A stretch of DNA of 64,000 nt from Bacteroidia bacterium. GTDB taxonomy: Bacteria; Bacteroidota; Bacteroidia; Bacteroidales; Prolixibacteraceae. The notes under the pieces were generated by a model that made no database searches, was not told the origin of the DNA, and saw only the letters and a list, made by a program, of their open reading frames with translations. The translations under genes were made by a program, and so were the position numbers. This document shows positions 26,999 to 35,964 of the stretch, piece by piece. The DNA lies in NCBI GenBank assembly GCA_026391655.1, contig JAPLDR010000019.1, forward strand, positions 49,831-113,830. Direction: 5' to 3'. How positions within the stretch are numbered: position 1 is the stretch's first letter; each line of letters opens with the position of its first letter.

Positions 26999-28601
26999 TA
27001 ATCCAACCTCCTACTTTAAAAATGCTTCCGGCTTTAATATTTTCAAAAAATGCATCTTCTTTACCGGGGAAAAATTGTGAATATTGTGCAATTTCCTTGT
27101 TCGCTTCAGCGGTAACGTCTGGATCAACTGCTTTTGCCTTGATGAACTGATCGACGGCCAGACAGTAAACAATCCGTTGTTGCAAGTCAGACTCTCCAAT
27201 CGTTTTAGCCGATGCAGCATAGATCTTTCCGATCAGGATGTACGGTTTGCCCCATTCTGTGTTCAGACTGATTGCCTGACGTGCGTAGTTTCGCACCCTG
27301 GAAAAATCTTTTTGTCCGTAGATAACCTGAGCTAATTCGTAGCAATAGTTCGCTTTTTCGTATTTATTTTTCTCTGTGTTAATTGCTTCTTCGTAGTAAT
27401 TAATTGCCTTAGCCGTATTTTTCCTTTTCAGGAAAAGACGTGCCATTGAAAATGCCGATTGTGAAGTAGGCTCCAATTTATAAAGTTTCTCTGCCACATC
27501 GGCGTAAAGTTTGCTATCTGAGCAGTCCTCATGGTTCAACATGTAGTTGATTTTCTTCAATGTTGTAAGATCATCCGCATTTTTTGCAAACTCAGCCTGG
27601 TACATAGGGACCAAAACCTCACACGTAACTGCTCCTGATTCAACAAATGCTCTGTTGATCCCTGCTTTTGCCTTTTCGTAGTTGTCATCATCCGGGGTCT
27701 TCGCGAGATTGGCATCTACAATGACGATGGTTTTATCATAAACGGCCATCACCTTGTCCGCTTTTAATTCACCAGTTTTGAATAACAATGCAGTAGCGCG
27801 GTTCAAAAGCAATAGCACAGCAGCTTCCGCCCCGTTTCCCAGTTTGTCCACTGATGATTCAAGCCATTTATAGCCAGTTTTGTAAACCTCTTTTTTCTGC
27901 TCATCAGTCATCTGATCCGCAGACGCAAGCTTGTATTTCAAAAAGAGGGTGGCTTTACGACCCAGGTTGTATCCTTCGTTTCCGAAATACTGAATTCTTT
28001 TATCGTAAATTTCCATAATTTTATTTAATAAAGGCTCTTTTTCTGCATCAGAAGCCTTACTAATCATGTCTTCGTAGATTTTAATGCCTTGGATATAAAT
28101 GTTATCCGACGATTTCGGATATTTCGTATATTCGACTGTCCAGGGCGCCAAAGCCGATTTGTAATCGCCCACCTTGTAAAATTGCTCAAATATTGAAGCA
28201 GTTTCGATATATTCCTTTACACCAGCTTGTACCAACTGTGCCCGCGTGCGAAGATCAACATCCCCGGTAGTAGTAGCTATCGGAGCAGCAGCTTCGGCTT
28301 TCTTGCCAAAATCAATTACATCGCTGGTGTTCCCTTCGATCTTGAGTGTTTCTTCCCGATCATTAAAGGTGAATTTAATATACCTGGATTTTGCATCTAT
28401 TTTTAGCTCAAATTTTCCATCAAAACTTGTGAAATAAGGAGTGCCAGACATGCGATGAGCGGAAACATTTACACCTGAAGCCGGTTTCCCATCTGCATTG
28501 TAAACAGTACCCCTGATTATCCTTGACTGAGCCATACCTCCGGTAATTCCGAGAATAAAAATCAGAATTACTATCAACGAGGATTTGTACTTAGCCTTCA
28601 T
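26970..28601 (-). CDS. Secreted TPR protein with carboxypeptidase-like N-terminal domain
   Basis: A 543-residue protein with a signal peptide (residues 1-24, GGMAQ). Residues about 27-90 form a CarboxypepD_reg-like beta-sandwich (IIRGTVYNADGKPASGVNVSA). TPR repeats follow, strongest near 390-470 (NTAKAINYYEEAIN). It belongs to the gene run coaX-OMP-TPR-lptC and overlaps lptC by 29 bases, so co-expression is likely. A periplasmic role in envelope assembly is inferred from context. Confidence 0.8.
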   Translation of the reverse strand: MKAKYKSSLIVILIFILGITGGMAQSRIIRGTVYNADGKPASGVNVSAHRMSGTPYFTSFDGKFELKIDAKSRYIKFTFNDREETLKIEGNTSDVIDFGKKAEAAAPIATTTGDVDLRTRAQLVQAGVKEYIETASIFEQFYKVGDYKSALAPWTVEYTKYPKSSDNIYIQGIKIYEDMISKASDAEKEPLLNKIMEIYDKRIQYFGNEGYNLGRKATLFLKYKLASADQMTDEQKKEVYKTGYKWLESSVDKLGNGAEAAVLLLLNRATALLFKTGELKADKVMAVYDKTIVIVDANLAKTPDDDNYEKAKAGINRAFVESGAVTCEVLVPMYQAEFAKNADDLTTLKKINYMLNHEDCSDSKLYADVAEKLYKLEPTSQSAFSMARLFLKRKNTAKAINYYEEAINTEKNKYEKANYCYELAQVIYGQKDFSRVRNYARQAISLNTEWGKPYILIGKIYAASAKTIGESDLQQRIVYCLAVDQFIKAKAVDPDVTAEANKEIAQYSQFFPGKEDAFFENIKAGSIFKVGGWINESTTVRLR

Positions 28602-28619
28602 CTCAAATAATATTACTCT

Positions 28620-29915
28620 TTAGTCGAATTTTCTTTTAATAAACCACCTGTCATGCAAGAGCAGGTGAAGCGTAAACTTTGCATACGACTCTCTTATAAG
28701 ATTGTTTTGAGTGGAACCCATACGTCCAAGCTCTGCTGATAAATTTAGAGACGAAAGCGCCCGGCTAAAAGGCAATCCCAATCCAAATGTAACTCCATAC
28801 CCTTTAATTTGTTCTCCATTAATGGTTAAATAGGAATTATCATAAAAACAACCAACCCTGTATTGCGCTCTGGACCAGTAGTTTCTGATCGAAAACTCAT
28901 CCGGAGTGATTTCAAGTCCTGAGGAGTAGCGGGTACTATTGGTCAGATACTGAGTACCCCCCAAAAATGATGCTTCACTCCATTTTTGGTGATAGACATC
29001 TGCACCAAAAATAATTTTATTCTTGAATGAATAGGAGAATCCGGCTCCGAAACTTAATGGAAGCCTAAGCCCATTGTTCGTGCTTTGAATATTGGAAATT
29101 GTGTCAATAATCGAGGCGACTGATGTTGAGTTTCGGAAAAGAGCTCTCTCTTCGAGAATTACATACTTCGACGACATGTTTTGTTTTGGTTCAAAAACTG
29201 CTCCCAGTGTCCATGAGTTCTTATTTTTGGTTTTCCATGTGTATTGCATTCCTGCAGTCACACCAAAATTGTGTACCGTAAATTTCTTTTCCAACAGATA
29301 ATCATAAGCTGCAGCATCGTAGGGGAAGTACAAATAGTAGGTATCGGATAGTGTACCAAACAGATACCACGCATTTACTCCCACCGAGAGGTTTTTGCCA
29401 ATTTTAAAAGCATTTCCGATAAAAGCCTTTGAGAGGGTACCCGTACCATAGATAGATGTTGAAGAGAATCCATTGGTAGAATCTGCAGCTGCTGTAATGT
29501 TGTAACCTTTATCCGATAATGGTATGATCCCGAATGCTGTAGCCCACCATTTTTTTAGAGGAAACGAAAATGCCAGATAATTGAAGTTTACATCATTACT
29601 TCCATTTTTCTTATCTCCAGCCTCATAAATCGTATGTTTTGATTTGACCCCGAATTCCATCAGAAAGGTCATGGTGTCGATTGCTGTATAGGAAGCAGGA
29701 TTTCCACTATTGATCTGAAAACCATACCGGGTTCCAATCCCGATACCTCCCATTGCTGCGCTGCGCCCGAGAGAATATCCGTTGAGCGTTCCTATCCCGT
29801 AACGGGAATATGGAGAACTGGTGCCGGAACTACTTTGATCCTGAGCCTCCAATACGGAAGACAGCAGTAAAAAAGCTGTCACAATTGCGAATGTACCACT
29901 AATTTTTTTCAGCAT
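28620..29915 (-). CDS. Outer membrane beta-barrel protein (FadL-like shape)
   Basis: The ATG at 29915 gives 431 residues beginning MLKKISGTF, with signal peptide ending SVLEAQ. The mature part starts with SSPYSRYGIG and GRSAAMGGIGIG, as in Bacteroidota barrel proteins of the FadL/PorV style, and alternates hydrophobic and polar residues to the C-terminus. Cargo is unknown. It overlaps the end of coaX by 17 bases and precedes the TPR gene by 18. Confidence 0.8.
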   Translation of the reverse strand: MLKKISGTFAIVTAFLLLSSVLEAQDQSSSGTSSPYSRYGIGTLNGYSLGRSAAMGGIGIGTRYGFQINSGNPASYTAIDTMTFLMEFGVKSKHTIYEAGDKKNGSNDVNFNYLAFSFPLKKWWATAFGIIPLSDKGYNITAAADSTNGFSSTSIYGTGTLSKAFIGNAFKIGKNLSVGVNAWYLFGTLSDTYYLYFPYDAAAYDYLLEKKFTVHNFGVTAGMQYTWKTKNKNSWTLGAVFEPKQNMSSKYVILEERALFRNSTSVASIIDTISNIQSTNNGLRLPLSFGAGFSYSFKNKIIFGADVYHQKWSEASFLGGTQYLTNSTRYSSGLEITPDEFSIRNYWSRAQYRVGCFYDNSYLTINGEQIKGYGVTFGLGLPFSRALSSLNLSAELGRMGSTQNNLIRESYAKFTLHLLLHDRWFIKRKFD

Positions 29916-30633
29916 TATATTCAAGAATTCTGTTTAACCCTATGAGGGTAATTTCAAATTTTACAAAGATGGTGTTTTTTAACTTTTTATCAAAAAAGAA
30001 TAAATCCCCTCCGGTTAAAATAACCTGACACTCCGGCCAGTTTTTTCGAACATGGTCGATCATACCATCAATTTCGAAAATCATCCCGTTTTGAACTCCG
30101 GCTCTTATAGCCTCTTCTGTCGTTTTTCCAATATCCGGCCATTGGTCGGCACACTCAATTTCAGGGAGTTTCCTCGTAAATTTATGAAGAGCCCTGAACC
30201 TCGTTTTTAATCCAGGAGAGATATTTCCCCCTAAAAAACGGTTGTTTTTGTCAATTAAATCAAAAGTTATCGCAGTACCCGCGTCGATCACTAAAAGCTC
30301 TTTCCCCGGAAAGAGGGAAACACCTCCTATCGCAGCGGCCAGCCTGTCGAGTCCTAAGGTCTCTTTCGATTCGTAAAGGTTCTCGATTGGGACAGCTGTC
30401 TGATGATTGAATTGGATGAAAAAATCGTATTTCTCCTTTAACTCCTTCAACAATTCTGTATTTATATTGGCAACTGACGAAAGGATTGCTTTATTTAAAC
30501 CGGGATATATCCGCTTTAAATCGCTCAGCCGTTTGATAATGAGCTCTTCCACGCAAAATGTCTGCACAATTTCACCTGCATCAAATATTGCGACTTTAGT
30601 CAAGCTATTTCCTATGTCAATAACAAGATTCAA
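29899..30633 (-). CDS. coaX: Type III pantothenate kinase
   Basis: A 244-residue enzyme that phosphorylates pantothenate in coenzyme A synthesis. The ASKHA phosphate-binding motif DIGNSLTKVAIF lies at residues 5-16, with TLGLDRLAAAIGG and the catalytic-region motif IDAGTAITFDLID further on. It follows nadC by five bases and overlaps the outer membrane protein gene, so cofactor and envelope genes share a transcript. Confidence 0.93.
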   Translation of the reverse strand: MNLVIDIGNSLTKVAIFDAGEIVQTFCVEELIIKRLSDLKRIYPGLNKAILSSVANINTELLKELKEKYDFFIQFNHQTAVPIENLYESKETLGLDRLAAAIGGVSLFPGKELLVIDAGTAITFDLIDKNNRFLGGNISPGLKTRFRALHKFTRKLPEIECADQWPDIGKTTEEAIRAGVQNGMIFEIDGMIDHVRKNWPECQVILTGGDLFFFDKKLKNTIFVKFEITLIGLNRILEYNAEKN

Positions 30634-30638
30634 TTTTA

Positions 30639-31487
30639 TTACAATTCAATGTTCATACTAATATCAAAAGCTACTACTGAATGCGTAAGCGCTCCGATGG
30701 AAATAAAGTCAACTCCGGTGGCAGCCACCTCTTTAACTCTTTCTAATGTCATATTTCCCGACGCCTCAACTTTGGCACGGCCACTGATGAGTTTTACGCA
30801 TTTTGCCATGGTATTGTTGGTCATGTTGTCGAGCATAATAATATCTACCCCGGAAGCCAGGGCTTCCTTAACCTCTTCAATCGTTGTTGTCTCGACTTCT
30901 ATTTTAATTCCTTTTGGCACATTCCTCTTAATTTGAGCCACAGCCTGGGTTATTCCTCCGGCAACTTTAATGTGGTTGTCTTTAATAAGTACCATGTCGT
31001 AAAGTCCAATCCTGTGATTTGTTCCGCCACCCATCATTACTGCGTATTTATCAAGAAGACGCAAACCTGGAACTGTCTTACGTGTGTCGAGAATTTTGGT
31101 TTTACAATTTGCCAATACATTTACGTAATTAGCTGTCATAGTGGCTATTCCACTCATTCGCTGTAAAATATTTAAGGCCAGCCGCTCGCCTGTCAATAAA
31201 GCGCGGTACGATCCTGAAATTTCCAGAATAAGATCACCTTTGGATACTTTGTCCCCGTCATTTACAAAGGTTTTCCAGGTAATATCGGGACTGAGCGTTC
31301 GGAAAACATATTCCGCCACTGCAATTCCGGCAATTACACCTGTTGACTTGGCCACCATGGTTGCTTTTGTCTGTAAATCTAAAGGAATCAGCAAATTGGT
31401 TGTGATATCACCGATCCCAATATCTTCTTTCAATGCATAATCGATGACAGACTTTATCGCTTCTAAGTTTAATCCGCTTTTATTCAT
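30639..31487 (-). CDS. nadC: Nicotinate-nucleotide pyrophosphorylase (carboxylating)
   Basis: A 282-residue quinolinate phosphoribosyltransferase that makes nicotinate mononucleotide for NAD synthesis. TGERLALNILQRMSGIAT, DTRKTVPGLR and the late VDIIMLDNM and EASGNMTLERV motifs are characteristic. Its start codon shares one base with the nadB stop (TAATG), so translation is coupled. No nadA is in the window. Confidence 0.95.
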   Translation of the reverse strand: MNKSGLNLEAIKSVIDYALKEDIGIGDITTNLLIPLDLQTKATMVAKSTGVIAGIAVAEYVFRTLSPDITWKTFVNDGDKVSKGDLILEISGSYRALLTGERLALNILQRMSGIATMTANYVNVLANCKTKILDTRKTVPGLRLLDKYAVMMGGGTNHRIGLYDMVLIKDNHIKVAGGITQAVAQIKRNVPKGIKIEVETTTIEEVKEALASGVDIIMLDNMTNNTMAKCVKLISGRAKVEASGNMTLERVKEVAATGVDFISIGALTHSVVAFDISMNIEL

Positions 31488-33058
31488 TATGTTCTGACCG
31501 CTTCATATTCAATTTTTTTACCTTTTTCCTGAATGATATGATGCAACTCTTCATCGATCTCGAAAGGAAAATCGATTCTTACATGTCCGCCCCGGCTCTC
31601 TTTTCGCTCGATTGCCGATAGAGTAATTAACCGGCAAATATCAGTGAGGTTGATTATTTTATGATAATTATAATCAATTCCCGAATCTTTATAATGTTCT
31701 GCAATCGACTCAATTCGTGTAAGCGCCAATTCCAGGCCTGCTGCATTGCGAACAATTCCCACCTGATCGCTCATGACATTGGCCAATTCATTTTTCACTT
31801 TCAGAAACTCGTTATCTGTTTTCTGACAAAGCAAAATTGATTCTTGTTTAAAAGTTAATGGCTTATTGATGTTTAATTGTTTTGCTTTTTCAATAACTCT
31901 TTTACCATAGACGAGACATTCGAGCAGAGAGTTGCTTGCAAGTCGGTTTGCTCCCATTACACCCGTAGCAGCCACTTCACCGCACGCGAAAAATCCTGAA
32001 ATATTGGTTTGCCCCCAAATATCTGTTCTGATACCACCTACCATATAATGGGCTGCTGGAGCTACTGGTATTAAGTCGGTTAATAAATTTATTCCCAAAG
32101 GTCTAAGATGAGAATCGATTGAGTGAAATCGTTCGAGCAGATCTTCGTTATGGAGATGCAGCAGGCTGAGAAAAACGTTCGAACCTGTCTCCTGCATTCT
32201 TTTGAATATTGCGGAAGATACCACATCACGTGGAGCAAGTTCTGCCAATGGATGAATGTTGGGCATAAAGCGGACGCCATTCACATCAAGTAAATGTGCA
32301 CCTTCACCTCTTACCGCTTCACTAATCAGGTAGGCTTCTTCACCCGGAATTGAAAGTGCAGTTGGATGAAACTGAATGAATTCCATATCAGCCAGACGTG
32401 CACCAGCCTGCCAGGCAAGAGCGATACCGTCACCGGTTGCTGTATATGGATTTGTTGAGCGTGAATAAAGACGCGAAAGACCTCCTGTAGCCAGTATTGT
32501 CGCTTTACCAAGAAATATAATATTATCACCATCAGTATATTGCAGTGTCTGAACTCCTTTGCAAACGTTCTCTTCAACAATGATTTTTACAGCAGCACAG
32601 TATTCAAATGGTGTTATACCGGGTTTTTCAAGTACTTTTTTCAACATAAAACTGGTCATCATTTTTCCGGTAGCATCACCATCGGCATGCAGAATTCTGC
32701 ACCGGGAATGACCTCCTTCGAGACCTAATTTGAGATTTCCTTCATCATCTTTGTCGAACTCCATTCCTCGTTCAATGAGTTCATTCACACGTTCAAGGCC
32801 TTCGTTGACAAGAAGCGAAACAGCATCACGATCACATAAATTGCGACCTGCAATCAAGGTATCCTCGAAGTGATAACGTGGATGATCATCCTCGCCTATT
32901 GCGGCAGCAATACCTCCCTGAGCATGATATGAGTTACTGATATCTAGTTCAGATTTGGATATGAGGGCGACGGAGCAATAATCAGCTGCGTGAAAAGCAG
33001 CCAGCAAACCGGCAAGACCACTTCCAACTACAATAAAATCAAATGTAAGGGTTTTCAT
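31487..33058 (-). CDS. nadB: L-aspartate oxidase
   Basis: The 523-residue flavoenzyme oxidises L-aspartate to iminoaspartate, the first step of de novo NAD synthesis. The FAD-binding GSGLAGLLAA motif is at the N-terminus, with HAQGGIAAA, EFIQFHPTAL and the C-terminal RESRGGHVRIDFP block. The ATG at 33058 is preferred over a TTG three codons upstream because a strong AGGAGGGA lies 11 bases before it, unusual for this lineage. Confidence 0.95.
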   Translation of the reverse strand: MKTLTFDFIVVGSGLAGLLAAFHAADYCSVALISKSELDISNSYHAQGGIAAAIGEDDHPRYHFEDTLIAGRNLCDRDAVSLLVNEGLERVNELIERGMEFDKDDEGNLKLGLEGGHSRCRILHADGDATGKMMTSFMLKKVLEKPGITPFEYCAAVKIIVEENVCKGVQTLQYTDGDNIIFLGKATILATGGLSRLYSRSTNPYTATGDGIALAWQAGARLADMEFIQFHPTALSIPGEEAYLISEAVRGEGAHLLDVNGVRFMPNIHPLAELAPRDVVSSAIFKRMQETGSNVFLSLLHLHNEDLLERFHSIDSHLRPLGINLLTDLIPVAPAAHYMVGGIRTDIWGQTNISGFFACGEVAATGVMGANRLASNSLLECLVYGKRVIEKAKQLNINKPLTFKQESILLCQKTDNEFLKVKNELANVMSDQVGIVRNAAGLELALTRIESIAEHYKDSGIDYNYHKIINLTDICRLITLSAIERKESRGGHVRIDFPFEIDEELHHIIQEKGKKIEYEAVRT

Positions 33059-33068
33059 TAACGACAAG

Positions 33069-33098
33069 CTCCCTCCTGATAAATGAGCGACAAAAGTA
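33069..33098 (-). promoter_or_regulatory. nadB ribosome binding site and -7 promoter box
   Basis: On the minus strand TACTTTTG (33091-33098) matches TAnnTTTG exactly, and AGGAGGGA (33070-33077) precedes the nadB ATG. No good TTTG -33 element was found upstream. Confidence 0.5.
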
Positions 33099-33291
33099 AT
33101 ATTTCTGCTCCAGAAAATGGCAGGTTGTGATTTTATTAATTGGGGTTATTATAATAAGTTAACGTTTCACCACGATTCAGGGTAGTGTACCTGAGTACGA
33201 AAACTTACTTAAGCAATCACCATACCTAACTCTACGCCGAAGATATTGTAAATCAGATTAAGGGAGAAATATACGAAAATATTAGGTGGAA

Positions 33292-33522
33292 TTATTGTAA
33301 ATGATCCTGTTTTAATCGGGCATAGACGACGGGTGGTTGCCTCGTTTCATCTACTTTGGTTTCGACGATTTCAGAAAAACTCAGAATAAACTTCGACAAT
33401 TTACCGTATTTGATCCCTTTTTCGCGAAGGATAACCCCCACTTCAGCAAGATTTGACCATCCATCTGCTTTAGCACAATCTGCTATTGCTTCTATTAAAA
33501 CCTCTCTGTCAGTTGTTTCCAT
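33292..33522 (-). CDS. Stand-alone OST-HTH/LOTUS-like small protein
   Basis: The ATG at 33522 gives 76 residues (METTDREVLI); a TTG at 33555 would add eleven. The sequence has the LOTUS/OST-HTH pattern: LIEAIADCAKADGWSNLAEV, GVILREKGIKYGKL, then FSEIVETK and a VVYARLK strand at the end. In bacteria this winged-helix domain is usually the C-terminal part of NYN-domain RNases and binds RNA or its partner; here it is alone. It lies upstream of nadB on the same strand with a 233-base gap, so probably a separate unit. Confidence 0.65.
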   Translation of the reverse strand: METTDREVLIEAIADCAKADGWSNLAEVGVILREKGIKYGKLSKFILSFSEIVETKVDETRQPPVVYARLKQDHLQ

Positions 33523-33778
33523 ATTGTTTGATATTAAGCCCCGTAAAACAGACAATAATTACAAATGAATATAGCTAAAACCTTTTGCTAAGATACAATT
33601 TTTTTTATTCTGTTCAAACAGCTGTATTTCCTGGAATGTTCTGCCATTAAAAATGAGAAATAAAGAGGGTTTCACTACATGACGGAAAATTGTATTATTT
33701 TTAACCATTCTTTGTTGTAATTTTGTGCTTTGATAGCAGTAATTATTACAGAAATGACGTCTTTTTAATACCTTATTC

Positions 33779-34168
33779 ATGTCTGAAAATACTAAAGATA
33801 ATAATTCCGATAAAACCAATGAATTAACGGATATCATTAATTATCCGCTTCCTGATCTTACCTATTTAAATGAGATGGCCGGAGGCGATGAAGTTTTTGT
33901 CAAAGAGATTATCACTCATTTTTTAGAAAACGGTCCCCGGTTATTGAATTTAATGAGAGAAAGTGCTTTGTCTGGAGACAAAGAAAAACTGCACTTTGTA
34001 GTACATAAACTTCTCCCTCAGCTTACGTTTGTCGGTATACTGGCGGCTATTCCAGATGTTGAAAACCTTGAGAACGAGAATGAACTTAAAGAGGATCTAT
34101 CTGTTGTTATTGAAAGAGTAATCAAAACAATAAATATTGGTATCGAAGATTTGAAAAAAATGATTTGA
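33779..34168 (+). CDS. HPt phosphotransfer protein
   Basis: A 129-residue single-domain histidine phosphotransferase. H76 in VVHKLLPQLTFVG is the phosphorylated residue in the usual H-K-L-(K)-P...G context, and FLENGPRLL is the preceding helix. It has no kinase domain, so it must relay phosphate between a hybrid kinase elsewhere and a receiver, most likely the one encoded 44 bases downstream. Confidence 0.82.
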   Translation: MSENTKDNNSDKTNELTDIINYPLPDLTYLNEMAGGDEVFVKEIITHFLENGPRLLNLMRESALSGDKEKLHFVVHKLLPQLTFVGILAAIPDVENLENENELKEDLSVVIERVIKTINIGIEDLKKMI

Positions 34169-34212
34169 GGGACTTTATTCGTTGTATTCAAACCTAAAAT
34201 AAAGATAATATC

Positions 34213-34575
34213 ATGAAAATACTGGTCGTAGAGGATGACTATATGATGATTAAAGCAATCCAACATAAACTTAAGAGTGACGGTTATGAGGTAGATGCAG
34301 TTGCAGATGGGAATAAAGCCATTGAAATGATCAATCAAACCGATTATGATATTTTAATAACGGATATTTTAATGCCGTTTGTCGGTGGATTTGAATTGAT
34401 CAATAAAATAAGGAACGAACTTCATTTGAAAATGCCAATCATCGTACTCTCGAGTCTAAGCAATGAGGATTCGATTATCGAGGCATTCAAACTTGGCGCT
34501 GATGATTACATTACAAAACCTTTTAGTCCAAATGAAGTTTCTATCCGTGTAAAAAGGTTGTTAATTAAAAGATAG
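34213..34575 (+). CDS. Single-domain response regulator (CheY-like)
   Basis: A 120-residue receiver with acidic pocket E7/D8/D9, phosphoacceptor D51 in LITDILMP and the conserved Lys in YITKPF. There is no output domain, so it acts by protein contact. It is one base before the YaiO-like gene (stop at 34575, next ATG 34577), which ties signal relay directly to the envelope genes downstream. Confidence 0.9.
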   Translation: MKILVVEDDYMMIKAIQHKLKSDGYEVDAVADGNKAIEMINQTDYDILITDILMPFVGGFELINKIRNELHLKMPIIVLSSLSNEDSIIEAFKLGADDYITKPFSPNEVSIRVKRLLIKR

Positions 34576-34576
34576 T

Positions 34577-35866
34577 ATGCAGGTAATAAAGGTTTTAGGC
34601 AAAGTTGTCGGGGTCTTTTTTATTTTTCTTTTTTCCTTTTCACAATTAACAGTTGATGCGCAAACAGCTGTATCTGTTGATACTACCTCATTAGAATCAC
34701 TACTTGTCAAAGCCCGGGAATTTGCATACAACAACGGTAAGGCGCAAGCGCGAAAGATTTGCCGGCAGATTATATCACGTGACAGCACTTACTGGGATGC
34801 CGCTGTTTTGATGGGAAGAACTTATGCCTGGGATCAAAAATATGATTCAGCCCGTATTGTTCTTAACAAAGTTATTGAGCAGCGAGCCGGTTATTATGAT
34901 GCCGTCGATGCCCTGATTGATGCTGAGCTTTTGAGTGAAAATTATCTAAGAGCCATTAAATATGCCGATATAGGATTGTCCTTCCATCCGAATGACGGTT
35001 CATTTCTTTACAAAAAAGCCCGTGCACTTAATAATTCGGGGAACTCGCAAAAAGCATCAACTCTTCTTAGTCAGATACCTGCAACTGATCCTTCCAATAA
35101 AGATGCAGCTGTTCTGTTGTTGAGTATCCGGAGGGACAAGATGGTCAACAAGCTCACCCTCAATTATTGGACTTATCTATTTAAAGATGATAGTCCCTGG
35201 AGCTTTGCCTCAGCCGCAATCGGGCGAAAAACTTCGAAGTTCGGAACAGTTACTTTACGTTATAATTATGCCCAACGTTTTGGAAATGACGGACATCAAA
35301 TTGAACTAGATGCCTATCCTGCAATTGTGAAAGGTATTTATTTGTATTTCAATACAGGGATCTCCAACAAAAAAAATTTTCCGTATTCCCGTCTTACGAT
35401 AGAGCCATATTTCAAATTACCAGCAAGTTTCGAAATGTCAATTGGGTTCAGGTATATGAATTTCGATGATAAAAGGATTGCTGTAGTTGATTCGAATATG
35501 GTGATGATTTACACCGGAACTATTGGTAAATATTACGGGAATTACTGGTTTTCATTAAGACCATACCTTACACCAGGGAAAGAGGGGTGGTCTGGATCAG
35601 CGAACTTAACGATAAGACGTTATCTGGCTGATGCTGATAGCTATTTATCACTAATTGTTGGTACAGGGATTTCACCTGACATACAGCAGTATGCTTTTAA
35701 TCCGGGCTACTATTTGAAATCTAATAAAATAGCACTCGAGTATCAACAAAAAATTGCATACCGGTTTTTTTTAAACTTAGGTACCGGATTTGCACGTGAA
35801 GAAATCAGAGCCGGTACGAAACGTGACCGATACTCTTTAGATCTCGGAGTTAGCTTTTTGTTTTAA
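34577..35866 (+). CDS. YaiO-family outer membrane protein with TPR domain
   Basis: A 429-residue protein with a signal peptide (residues about 1-28, ending VDAQ). TPR-like helices fill about residues 40-195 (KYDSARIVLNKVIEQ; NYLRAIKYADIGL). From about 200 to the end is a beta-barrel of YaiO type (NYWTYLFKDDSPWSFA; FGTVTLRYNYAQRFG). The TPR-plus-barrel design resembles exporters such as PgaA. E. coli yaiO neighbours the GT2 gene yaiP, and here too a GT2 gene follows, so a glycan export role is inferred. Confidence 0.82.
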   Translation: MQVIKVLGKVVGVFFIFLFSFSQLTVDAQTAVSVDTTSLESLLVKAREFAYNNGKAQARKICRQIISRDSTYWDAAVLMGRTYAWDQKYDSARIVLNKVIEQRAGYYDAVDALIDAELLSENYLRAIKYADIGLSFHPNDGSFLYKKARALNNSGNSQKASTLLSQIPATDPSNKDAAVLLLSIRRDKMVNKLTLNYWTYLFKDDSPWSFASAAIGRKTSKFGTVTLRYNYAQRFGNDGHQIELDAYPAIVKGIYLYFNTGISNKKNFPYSRLTIEPYFKLPASFEMSIGFRYMNFDDKRIAVVDSNMVMIYTGTIGKYYGNYWFSLRPYLTPGKEGWSGSANLTIRRYLADADSYLSLIVGTGISPDIQQYAFNPGYYLKSNKIALEYQQKIAYRFFLNLGTGFAREEIRAGTKRDRYSLDLGVSFLF

Positions 35867-35964
35867 TTGCTGTTCAGATATTTGAGGAGCGTATTGCTGC
35901 TTTTATAACTAAACTGTAAATTGCTTATCAAATTGTTGAATCTATAGACATTGACTGATAAAAT

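Noticed and set aside
33559-33837. A 92-codon minus-strand frame upstream of the HPt gene
   Set aside because: It overlaps the HPt start on the other strand, is low in complexity and matches nothing known.
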